From assembly GCF_026650985.1 (NCBI RefSeq), contig NZ_CP086239.1, positions 558,001-622,000 of the forward strand: a stretch of DNA of 64,000 nt. The letters are read 5' to 3'. The notes beneath the pieces are model-generated. The model searched no databases. It was given only the letters and a program-made list of their open reading frames with translations, and was not told the origin of the DNA. Position numbers and translations under genes: made by a program. This document shows positions 54,140 through 61,936 of the stretch, piece after piece; positions within the stretch are counted from its first letter, which is position 1, and every line of letters starts with the position of its first letter. The DNA is from Clostridium estertheticum. Its GTDB lineage: Bacteria > Bacillota > Clostridia > Clostridiales > Clostridiaceae.

Positions 54140-55135
54140 ATGAAGCTTATAAAAGTTGAAAATGGATTACTTGAAGCTGAGAATTATCTCTTAGCTTCTT
54201 CTTTTTCAGATTTTGCTGGGGGTGCAAATATAACTAGAGATATTGCCACGGGTATATTAAAGTTAATTTCTAACAACAAAATAGAAAGGAAATTTGAGTA
54301 TAACGAATTTGTTATAGAGATAGAAAAAGAGAAATTTAAAACTATGGCCATAGATGATTATTCTATGATCTACATCGGAAATAAAGAGTATAGTTTTGGC
54401 ATTAAAGATACAGATTTGAATGCTCAAAATAAGTTTTGGAAGATATTAAAGCAAGATAATTATATACAAGCTTACAGTAGCAAAGATGGAGTTACCTATA
54501 CAAATATTGGTGGCATGGAGTTCTCAGAGTCACTTACAAAACAAGGTTTTATGAAATACAATAAAGAGGATTTTATATTAGATAGTTATAAAGTCTATGC
54601 TAATCCATATGTTACTCTACAAAATGCACCGGAGGGCTTCACAGTTGAATTTTATAATTCAAAAGATGAATTAGTCACGATTAGATTATTTAATGCTGAG
54701 ATGGAATGTAAGGTCTTCCTAGATGCTAAAATACAAGGATATTTTGTACTTAAAGATTTAGAAGGAAAAGAATACTATAAGTCGGAAATATTAGGCCTTA
54801 GTTATGGGGATGTTTATGTTCTCAGTCCTTACAATTTTGAAATCATATATCTTGGCAATGTAATAAATAATATTGATTCAGCATTGTTACAGGACTTGGA
54901 GGAACTTATCACTATTAAAAACATAGGGAATAAAGATTATATGAATGTAAATATAGGCACTCAAACAAGATCTAACGACTTAATCCAATTATCCATAGAC
55001 AATATAGTCTATACAGATACTATCGTTTTAGACATAGCGCAATTAACTAAGAAAGATATTTATGTAAGAATAATTAAAGACACTGATAATCATAATTTCA
55101 ATGTACGTGATTTTCAACTAATTATAAATAAGTAG
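54140..55135 (+). CDS. Tail adhesin-like protein, 331 residues
   Basis: Almost entirely predicted beta structure. The N-terminal half resembles a concanavalin-like domain (YEFVIEIEKEKFKTMAI-type strands, FWKILKQDNYIQAYSSKDGV) that commonly binds glycans. The C-terminal half is a small-repeat beta domain. Probably part of the receptor-binding tip; assignment is structural guesswork from strand pattern and position. Confidence 0.5.
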   Translation: MKLIKVENGLLEAENYLLASSFSDFAGGANITRDIATGILKLISNNKIERKFEYNEFVIEIEKEKFKTMAIDDYSMIYIGNKEYSFGIKDTDLNAQNKFWKILKQDNYIQAYSSKDGVTYTNIGGMEFSESLTKQGFMKYNKEDFILDSYKVYANPYVTLQNAPEGFTVEFYNSKDELVTIRLFNAEMECKVFLDAKIQGYFVLKDLEGKEYYKSEILGLSYGDVYVLSPYNFEIIYLGNVINNIDSALLQDLEELITIKNIGNKDYMNVNIGTQTRSNDLIQLSIDNIVYTDTIVLDIAQLTKKDIYVRIIKDTDNHNFNVRDFQLIINK

Positions 55136-55146
55136 GAAGTGGCTAT

Positions 55147-56229
55147 ATGAGTGAGTTTTTTAATGTAACACTAGATAAAGATGTTGTGTTTAATGATAGT
55201 GTGATAAGTCCCAAGACAGGTTGGACGAGCGAAAAAACACACAAAGAAATAATAGATAAGAGAATCACAAAATTTGAAGAATTATCTGACGTAGATGTTA
55301 CCAATAAGAAGAATAAACAGTTAGTAGCTTATTCAGAGGAAACAGGAAAATTTATTACAATTGACGGTGTAGATGCTGGCGAAATAACTGGTGGTGGAAT
55401 GAAACAAGTGAGCAAAATGGGCATTGTGGGAAGCCCTACAGTGCCATATATAGTAGACATACCCATTAACATATTAGATTTCAAAGTACCTAGGGTAAAT
55501 TTATTGAAATATGAATTAGGTGCTCAAAATGTTATAGCAACAAAAAATACATTCAGTAACGGTGAAGGTAATGATTTTAAAGATGATGAATTTATTGTTT
55601 TTGATGGTAAGGTTCATATAAAAACTGAATATATACAGGATTACGCAGTAAGTAGAGACGAAAGCGCCTTTACAGAATATAAAACTACATTAGATACAAA
55701 CAAGTATAAATTTGTAGAAGGGTTTGATGATTTTGAGGATGGAGTAATACAAAAATTAAAGGTTACGGCCATTCCATTTGATAGAATTCTAATGCCCAAA
55801 GGAGATATGAATTTAAGCAATGCAGAACACATTGATTATTTTAAATTAATTGCTACAGGCAAGAATATAAAAGTTGTTTGTAGTGTAGACAGTGGGACAA
55901 CTTGGAAGACGTTCAAAACTGATAAATGGGTAGACGTAAATTTTGACATTGAAAATGTAAGAGCAGAGGGTATGACAACGGAAGTTTTTAATTCTATTAA
56001 TGATGTATTTTGGAATGAATTAATAACTTCTAAAAAGATAAGATTTGCTTATTTATTCTCTATGGATAATATTTTAGATGTTGATGAATTAGATAACCTC
56101 GATTTACAATTTGATGGACAAGGAAAGTGGGTGCAAGCTATGGAAACGGAGTACAAAGTAGTATATGCAAGCAATTCCCTATTACAAATAGAGGTTTATT
56201 TTTCAAATGATATTAAAATAAATTATTAG
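55147..56229 (+). CDS. Tail fibre/baseplate protein, 360 residues
   Basis: The N-terminal 60 residues (KDVVFNDSVISPKTGWTSEK, then KFEELSDVDVTNKKNKQLVA) match the collar-like segment seen in phage fibre proteins: a joint sentence of ISDVDVTNKKDGDLL type. The rest is beta-rich with FKLIATGKNIKVVCSVDSGT. Ends 19 bases before the adhesin gene with the variable-type domain. Confidence 0.55.
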   Translation: MSEFFNVTLDKDVVFNDSVISPKTGWTSEKTHKEIIDKRITKFEELSDVDVTNKKNKQLVAYSEETGKFITIDGVDAGEITGGGMKQVSKMGIVGSPTVPYIVDIPINILDFKVPRVNLLKYELGAQNVIATKNTFSNGEGNDFKDDEFIVFDGKVHIKTEYIQDYAVSRDESAFTEYKTTLDTNKYKFVEGFDDFEDGVIQKLKVTAIPFDRILMPKGDMNLSNAEHIDYFKLIATGKNIKVVCSVDSGTTWKTFKTDKWVDVNFDIENVRAEGMTTEVFNSINDVFWNELITSKKIRFAYLFSMDNILDVDELDNLDLQFDGQGKWVQAMETEYKVVYASNSLLQIEVYFSNDIKINY

Positions 56230-56248
56230 AAAGGAGGTGCAATTAATA

Positions 56249-57322
56249 ATGGCAAATGGAGATTTAATTAAATTAGGTACATTATATTTAAATGGCACAA
56301 AACAACTAAACCCTACTAATCCCGTTAGTGGCGGCAATATCCCTAACTACTCAAGTGGAAATATAGAAATAAGGGACACAGATGCAGCCGATAATTATAA
56401 AATAAATTGGACAGAAACTACAATTGGTGGTAAAAAGCTTTTAGTCGCAGAGAGAAATATATTGGTAAACGTGAATTGGGACACTTTGAATGCCCAAGGA
56501 CTTATTGCAGGCAAAGGTATAACGATTAATGGACAAGAATATAAATTAAGAACCCTTACTGGCGGTGGTTCAGACGGTGACCCAAATAACAATGAGTGGA
56601 ATAAAATATTTGATGCTAATAGCGACAACACGAAATGGCACTGGAAAAATTGTTACAGTTGGGTTCAGAATGCATATCTTTTAAATGCTGCCTGTCGTGT
56701 TGTCCGAGGTTCCTCCTCTTCCCGCTTTTTCGATTACTATACTAGTTATTATCATACTGTGGGTATCGGCTGGCGTCCCGCCCTTGAAACTCTGAATCCT
56801 GACCCTTTGATATCTGATTTAGACAAGAGCCTAGGTGATTGCCATACACCAATTATTAAAGAATACACAGTTTCGGATTCAGACGGATTTTCTGTGGTAG
56901 AAAAAATAGATGGGAATATAATAAGAACTTTAGGAAACCAATTAACAGAGCAGAATTACACTTTAGATTTGACAAGTATCTGGGGTACACTAACTGCTTC
57001 TATTCATACAATTATGATTGAAGCAACAGATAGTAAGGGAGCCATGAGTGTAAGAACGTGGACATTTAATCGAATTAAATATATTAAATATCTATTAAAA
57101 CAAAATTACCAATTTTACACAATAAAGTCCGACCAATATAAAAATGGAAAATTTGAGCCTTTGGCTATCATAATTCCAACATCACAAGATTACGAAACTT
57201 ATGGTTTTGATGATTTAAATTTACCAACACAAACCATGACTATTGGGACTGAAACTTTTAGACCAATAGACAAATTTGATAAGAGCAAGCCATTAGAAAT
57301 CTATAAATGTATAGAAAAATAA
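56249..57322 (+). CDS. Receptor-binding protein with FGE/C-type-lectin-like domain
   Basis: A 357-residue protein. Residues about 65-185 resemble the FGE-sulfatase/C-type-lectin fold used by variable phage and clostridial surface proteins: WNKIFDAN, CRVVRGSSSSRFFDYY and the ending VGIGWRPALE. A Cadherin/Ig-like repeat follows (SDSDGFSVVEKIDGNIIRTL...TWTF). The segment 56690-56800 is unusually GC-rich (48 of 100 bases in 56701-56800) with a run of codons ending in C or T. Start at 56249 after AAAGGAGGTG. Probably the adhesin that meets the host. Confidence 0.72.
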   Translation: MANGDLIKLGTLYLNGTKQLNPTNPVSGGNIPNYSSGNIEIRDTDAADNYKINWTETTIGGKKLLVAERNILVNVNWDTLNAQGLIAGKGITINGQEYKLRTLTGGGSDGDPNNNEWNKIFDANSDNTKWHWKNCYSWVQNAYLLNAACRVVRGSSSSRFFDYYTSYYHTVGIGWRPALETLNPDPLISDLDKSLGDCHTPIIKEYTVSDSDGFSVVEKIDGNIIRTLGNQLTEQNYTLDLTSIWGTLTASIHTIMIEATDSKGAMSVRTWTFNRIKYIKYLLKQNYQFYTIKSDQYKNGKFEPLAIIIPTSQDYETYGFDDLNLPTQTMTIGTETFRPIDKFDKSKPLEIYKCIEK

Positions 57323-57325
57323 TTA

Positions 57326-57366
57326 AATCAAAATATGGACTAGAAATAGTCTTTTTATTTTGATTA
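57326..57366 (+). terminator. Terminator between the adhesin and holin genes
   Basis: An outer AATCAAAATA/TATTTTGATT stem and an inner GACTA, GAAA, TAGTC hairpin with TTTTTATTTT. The GAAA-loop style is the same as at 39445 and 39783. Confidence 0.8.
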
Positions 57367-57386
57367 TTTTTTATAAGGGGGCGTAA

Positions 57387-57848
57387 ATGAAACACTTTAT
57401 TGAGTATTGCCAAGACTACTTTACAGGCAAAACCGCAGTTATTGGAACTGCATCAGCTGGACTTTTTACATGGTTGTTTGGCTCATGGGAAATAGGACTA
57501 CAAGCTTTATTTTACTGTATGATTGCAGATTACGTAATGGGGATATTATGTGGTAAAAAGGAAAATAAATTAAGTTCTGATATAGGCTTTAAGGGGCTTA
57601 AAAAGAAATTCACTATATTAATTATACTTACATTAGCAGTAATGTTAGATAAATTACTAGGTCAAGGTTGGGTATTCCGTACTTTAGTAATATACTTTTA
57701 CATTGGTATGGAAGGAATAAGTATTTTAGAAAACGCAGCGCGATTAAACGTACCTATACCTAAAAAACTAAAAGATGCTCTTATCCAATTACAGGAAGGA
57801 AATAAAAAGGAAATTAAGAATCAGGAAATTAAGAATCAGGACAAATAG
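57387..57848 (+). CDS. Holin, TcdE/Holin_4 family
   Basis: A 153-residue membrane protein with three to four hydrophobic segments (GTASAGLFTWLFGSW, ALFYCMIADYVMGILCG, FTILIILTLAVMLDKLL, LVIYFYIGMEGISILEN). GLKKKFTILI and the final amphipathic helix are typical of the phi29/TcdE-like Holin_4 family. The C-terminus contains a tandem KEIKNQ/EIKNQ repeat. It would make the membrane lesion that releases the amidase. Confidence 0.9.
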   Translation: MKHFIEYCQDYFTGKTAVIGTASAGLFTWLFGSWEIGLQALFYCMIADYVMGILCGKKENKLSSDIGFKGLKKKFTILIILTLAVMLDKLLGQGWVFRTLVIYFYIGMEGISILENAARLNVPIPKKLKDALIQLQEGNKKEIKNQEIKNQDK

Positions 57849-57883
57849 TCTTGGTTCTTTTAAATTTAAAGGAGGAAATCATT

Positions 57884-58771
57884 ATGGAAAAAATCGGTAC
57901 AAGAGGCGGACACAACAGACAATGTGAGGGTGCAAGTGCAATAATAAACGAAGTTACAGAGGATAGAAATGTATGCGCAGCAATGAACGAAAATTTAAAA
58001 AATGCAGGTGATACGGTTGTAAATTGTACGCCAGAAAATTGTGGAGAAAATGAAGACTTAAATTACGGTACAGATACCGCAAATAATAATCATGTAGATC
58101 TATTCGTTCCGATACATTTTAACAATACTTATACGAATTACAATGGCGCGATCGGTAGCGAGATATGGATTAACCCATCTAGTTCTATAAGCGTGGCAAC
58201 AGGGACTAGAATATTAAACAATTTACAGGCCCTCGGATTTAAAAATAGAGGTTTAAAAAATGGTATGCACCTTCATGATGTAAGGGCTACAAATATGCCA
58301 ACCGTTTTGGTAGAAGTATGTTTTGTAGAAGCAACAGAAGATGTAGAACTATACAAAAAGTTAGGGGCAGACGTAGTAGGCAAAGCTATTACGGATGGGA
58401 TAAATGGTAAAGTTGGTAGTCATGCTCCTATAATAATTAATAAGCAAGCAAGCAATGTAACAATCCCAGAAACACGAGTAAATAACTCAATCGCTCAATT
58501 ACAAGACGAATGTAATAGACAAGGATTCAGTAATCAAAAAGTAGACGGATTTAATGGTACAAACACATTAGCAGGATGTCCTTTAACTAAGTTTGGAGCT
58601 AACGGTAATATAACAAAGTGGATACAAAAGAGGCTAGGATTCCCAACTAATTTACAAACTGGATATTTCGGAGATATAACTAAAAATGCGATTATAAAAT
58701 ATCAAGCAGCAATGGGATTAAATGCAGATGGGATAGTGGGGCAAGGAACTTGGACTGCTTTATTAAGATAG
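57884..58771 (+). CDS. Endolysin: N-acetylmuramoyl-L-alanine amidase
   Basis: A 295-residue zinc amidase (Amidase_3): His10 (RGGHNRQCEGA) and Glu15, the second His in DLFVPIHFN, and the catalytic Glu in TVLVEVCFVE. It is followed by a C-terminal peptidoglycan-binding domain (KWIQKRLGF...GYFGDITKNAIIKYQAAMGL). It cleaves the bond between MurNAc and the peptide stem. ATG at 57884 after AAAGGAGGAAA. Flanked by two holin-type genes. Confidence 0.93.
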   Translation: MEKIGTRGGHNRQCEGASAIINEVTEDRNVCAAMNENLKNAGDTVVNCTPENCGENEDLNYGTDTANNNHVDLFVPIHFNNTYTNYNGAIGSEIWINPSSSISVATGTRILNNLQALGFKNRGLKNGMHLHDVRATNMPTVLVEVCFVEATEDVELYKKLGADVVGKAITDGINGKVGSHAPIIINKQASNVTIPETRVNNSIAQLQDECNRQGFSNQKVDGFNGTNTLAGCPLTKFGANGNITKWIQKRLGFPTNLQTGYFGDITKNAIIKYQAAMGLNADGIVGQGTWTALLR

Positions 58772-58811
58772 TAATATATAAAATTCAAATAAAATTTAGG
58801 AGGAATTATTA

Positions 58812-59354
58812 ATGCAAAATTTATTAAATGTAGGTACAATTTTAGGAGTAACTTCAGGGGTAGTAGCAACACTGTTAGTTCTGTTTCCATTATTAAAAAG
58901 GAAAGGTGTAAAAGTAGATGAGGTATTACAAAAGGTGGACATGGCACTAAATGGAGCAGATGCAGTTATTGCAGTCGCAGATAAAATTATGCCAGTTAAT
59001 CCTGTCCTTGATACATTAAAGGTGATAGAAAAATATGGTCATATAGGTGTCCGTCAAGCGGAACAATTATGTATTAATAGCAAATTAGGTAAAGATGAAA
59101 GAAATGAAAAATCCAAAGAAACTATTTACGCAGCATTGAAATTATTAAACATAGAACCAACTGAGGAGATAGATACTATTATAAATGGGATTATAGAAGC
59201 AGAAACGCTTGCACTTGGACATAAAGATTTAACAGAAGCAGAAAAGCAAGCACAGTTACAGAAAGTTCAAGCACGAGCAACTCAATTGCAAACTGAAAAT
59301 GTACAACTTAAACAGACTATAGCGACCATACAAGGGGCTGTACAAGTAGCATAA
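58812..59354 (+). CDS. Second holin-like protein, LLH family
   Basis: A 180-residue protein with one N-terminal membrane segment (ILGVTSGVVATLLVLFPLL), a conserved soluble helical region (HIGVRQAEQLCINSKLGKDE) and a long C-terminal coiled coil. This is the LLH phage holin layout. It may act as a holin partner or antiholin with the protein at 57387. A terminator follows directly. Confidence 0.8.
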   Translation: MQNLLNVGTILGVTSGVVATLLVLFPLLKRKGVKVDEVLQKVDMALNGADAVIAVADKIMPVNPVLDTLKVIEKYGHIGVRQAEQLCINSKLGKDERNEKSKETIYAALKLLNIEPTEEIDTIINGIIEAETLALGHKDLTEAEKQAQLQKVQARATQLQTENVQLKQTIATIQGAVQVA

Positions 59355-59360
59355 TAATTA

Positions 59361-59392
59361 AACCTCAGGGAGAAAATCCTTGAGTTTTTTTT
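59361..59392 (+). terminator. Terminator ending the lysis/late operon
   Basis: AACCTCAGGGA pairs with TCCTTGAGTT (one bulged C) around a short loop, followed by eight T. Confidence 0.85.
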
Positions 59393-59450
59393 ATTTTTGG
59401 AAAATATGGAAATGCTTGTCCTATTATAGAAGTAGATGTACAATAAAAAA

Positions 59451-59543
59451 GAAACCACATTGACAGTTAATCTATGGTGGTTTCACATAATGTATATCTC
59501 AAAGAATATATTGTTATTATAACACAAATTCCCTTGAGATATA
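59451..59543. promoter_or_regulatory. Control region of the NA37-RelA/SpoT operon
   Basis: Two dyads lie between the late terminator and the operon. GAAACCAC/GTGGTTTC (59451-59484) forms a hairpin containing TTGACA. TATATCTCAA/TTGAGATATA (59493-59502 and 59534-59543) is a 10-bp exact inverted repeat with 31 bases between arms, 22 bases before the ATG at 59566. TATAAT-like boxes occur, but no promoter can be fixed with confidence. The second dyad is a likely regulator site. Confidence 0.5.
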
Positions 59544-59565
59544 AAATAATGAATGGGGGAGTTAT

Positions 59566-60630
59566 ATGGAATTCAAAAATTTAAAAATTAATAAAATTAT
59601 TATTCATGAAATTTTTAAACGGAATTTTGAAAAGGGAGTAGTCGAACCAAAGTTTAATCATACGTTGTCAGTATTAGATGAAGCAGGGCTGGAGGTTTTA
59701 ACTGAAAGAGTTATCAACGCAATAGGGAATAAATCAAATAGTATGGAGATGGAAATAAAGGACTCCAGCAATGATAGCTGCGTATATCTAATTAATTCAA
59801 TGCTAAATTGCGATGATGAAACCTTTATAAAAGATTCGCAGACTATTGCACATAAATTAGCTGAATCTCAAACATCAAGAAGGATACCAGGGGGGGTAGT
59901 TATAGTTTTTAGTGGGACTATCGGACTAAATAACACTCCTATTACTGGCGTTATTAAAGCAGAGATACATAGTGGATTTACTAGGACAATAACTGAAAGT
60001 AATGAGGAAATATTAAAATACTTATCAGATTTATTGTTGACACCTCAACAAAAGCTTTATAAGATAGCAGTTTTTATTAAAAATAACGATGGCGAAGAAA
60101 ATAATTCTAAATTAGAAGAAAAATATAATGTTTTCGTGTATGATAATAATATGAAGAAGTCAGAAACAAAAGAAGCCGCATTATATTTTTATGATACTTT
60201 TTTAGGTTCTACATTTAAAAGAAATAGCAAAGTAATTACAAAAGATTTTTATGAAGGAACTAAAGAATTCATAAATATTTTGGAAATAACAGACGAGGAG
60301 AAAATAGATTTAAATTTACAACTTTATTCTTATATAAAATCACCTATAAACGCTTCCATCAGTATAGAAGATTTTTCAGATAATTCATTCGAAGCTGAAG
60401 TAAAGGATTCATATAATGATTACATGGTGAATAAGAATATACCTACAACATTAATTCAAAAGGACAACCAATATATAGAAAATAGATTAAAACAAAGGAA
60501 AATAAAATTTTTTAATGAAATAAGTATTGCAGGGCCTTCTGAAAATTTTAATAATTTAGTAAAAATTATTGGTACAGATGATTATGGAACCACATTAAAA
60601 GTTGGAGGAAAGATTAAATATCAGCAATAA
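59566..60630 (+). CDS. NA37/NdpA-type protein, upstream partner of a RelA/SpoT gene
   Basis: A 354-residue protein. LKINKIIIHEIFKRN at the start matches the NdpA opening (L-x-I-N-x-I-x-x-H-x-x-x-K-R). The middle has GVIKAEIHSGFTRTI and AALYFYDTFLGSTF, like the family's second half, and the C-terminus ends in a small beta segment. It is clearly diverged from the NA37 protein at 25741. Its stop overlaps the next ATG (TAATG), so the two products are made together. Downstream of lysis genes, where prophages carry cargo. It could neutralise, target or position the RelA/SpoT protein; this is inference. Confidence 0.75.
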   Translation: MEFKNLKINKIIIHEIFKRNFEKGVVEPKFNHTLSVLDEAGLEVLTERVINAIGNKSNSMEMEIKDSSNDSCVYLINSMLNCDDETFIKDSQTIAHKLAESQTSRRIPGGVVIVFSGTIGLNNTPITGVIKAEIHSGFTRTITESNEEILKYLSDLLLTPQQKLYKIAVFIKNNDGEENNSKLEEKYNVFVYDNNMKKSETKEAALYFYDTFLGSTFKRNSKVITKDFYEGTKEFINILEITDEEKIDLNLQLYSYIKSPINASISIEDFSDNSFEAEVKDSYNDYMVNKNIPTTLIQKDNQYIENRLKQRKIKFFNEISIAGPSENFNNLVKIIGTDDYGTTLKVGGKIKYQQ

Positions 60631-61616
60631 TGAGAGATGAAGAAAAATTTATAGAAGATTATGATAAACAGAAGGATAGTTTAAGAAGTTGGGGACAATA
60701 TATAAAAGAGTATATATTCACAGAATTAAAAAAACAAAAACATGACACAGAAAGTTTTATAAAGATACAAGTATTAGCAAGGGTAAAGGACGATAGCTCT
60801 ATTATTGAAAAGGCATTCTATAGAGGTAAAAACTATAGTAATCCTTTAGATGATATAACAGATAAGGTTGGTATTAGGTTTGTAGTATTATTGCTAGATG
60901 ATATAAAAATTATACAGAATATAATAGAAGATTGTAGGGAATGGAATATTTCCGAAGATAAAAATTTTGAGTGGGAAAGGTTAGAAAACCCCTCTGTTTT
61001 TGAATACCAATCAGTTCATTATATTATTAGAAATACTAAAGCTATAATTGTAAATAATATTACTATCGATCAATTAACCCCATGTGAAGTGCAGATTAGA
61101 ACATTACTGCAACATGCATTCAGTGAATTGTCACACGATACAGTTTATAAGCCAAGTCAAACAGTCGAACCAATGATTAAAAGATTAGTTGCGAGAAGCA
61201 TGGCAATGATTGAAACTACAGATTCTATTTTTAAGGAGGTAAATGACAAGATGACAATAGAGAATAATAAAAAGTCAAATAATTTACTTCCAATAATAAA
61301 AGATGAATATACTAACAGAATAAGAATGCCAGAAGAAAATAATAAAATCCAAGAATTAATAATAGATGTTTATGAGGAAATGATTGCTGAAATAAATGCT
61401 GAGGATCTCATAAATTTTATTAATGAGCATATTGAAATGCTAAAGGAACAAATAAATTCAAAATACAACACACAACTTTTATTTAGGCAACCAGTAATTT
61501 TATTGTTGTACTATTTAATAAATCAGCATCCTAACAAAGTAAGTATAGACTGGCCATTAACTGAAGATTTAATAAAACCAATTTATACTAAGTTAGGAAT
61601 AAGTTTTAACTCATAA
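60630..61616 (+). CDS. RelA/SpoT-domain protein in prophage cargo operon
   Basis: A 328-residue protein with a RelA/SpoT nucleotidyltransferase domain (about residues 20-175) and no HD, TGS or ACT domains. Motifs: ARVKD (50-54), Asp78 with GIR (81-83), FEYQSVHY (124-131; the usual Gly-Tyr-Lys is Glu-Tyr-Gln here), EVQIRTLLQHAF (153-164). The catalytic-type residues appear retained. The C-terminal 150 residues are helical and unrecognised. Enzymes of this class make (p)ppGpp/ppApp or pyrophosphorylate tRNA as toxSAS toxins. The coupled NA37-type gene upstream is the natural partner candidate. Confidence 0.85.
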   Translation: MRDEEKFIEDYDKQKDSLRSWGQYIKEYIFTELKKQKHDTESFIKIQVLARVKDDSSIIEKAFYRGKNYSNPLDDITDKVGIRFVVLLLDDIKIIQNIIEDCREWNISEDKNFEWERLENPSVFEYQSVHYIIRNTKAIIVNNITIDQLTPCEVQIRTLLQHAFSELSHDTVYKPSQTVEPMIKRLVARSMAMIETTDSIFKEVNDKMTIENNKKSNNLLPIIKDEYTNRIRMPEENNKIQELIIDVYEEMIAEINAEDLINFINEHIEMLKEQINSKYNTQLLFRQPVILLLYYLINQHPNKVSIDWPLTEDLIKPIYTKLGISFNS

Positions 61617-61699
61617 TATAAAAGCAACTTGTTTAATAAGATTTAATAATAGCCTAAGTGATATTGAGAAATAAAGTAGTGGTTTTAGAAATAATATTA

Positions 61700-61741
61700 G
61701 GTCTGAGATTAGAGAAATTTAGTTTCAGGCCCTTTTTTATT
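61700..61741 (+). terminator. Terminator after the NA37-RelA/SpoT operon
   Basis: GGTCTGA and TCAGGCC with further A/T pairs inward, followed by TTTTTTATTTTTT. The stretch 61617-61699 has no gene. Confidence 0.8.
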
Positions 61742-61822
61742 TTTTGCAGAAGTATAGAAGAAAAACGAGACTTGTGTAGAATTTATATAAAAATAGAAAT
61801 AATATGTAAAGGTGGAGATTAT

Positions 61823-61936
61823 ATGAACGAATATATAAAAGAAATAATAAATATAGGGAATTTATTTATTGATATAAAAATCATAAAGAGAATGAGGGAG
61901 GTAATTTTTGAAAAGATTATTATTTATAATGAATAA
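61823..61936 (+). CDS. Small helical peptide upstream of membrane protein
   Basis: 37 residues, mostly Ile/Glu/Lys helix, with a good site AAAGGTGGAG. Its last 29 bases overlap the next gene and contain that gene's GGGAGG. It may be a leader that couples translation or a small membrane-surface peptide. Confidence 0.45.
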   Translation: MNEYIKEIINIGNLFIDIKIIKRMREVIFEKIIIYNE

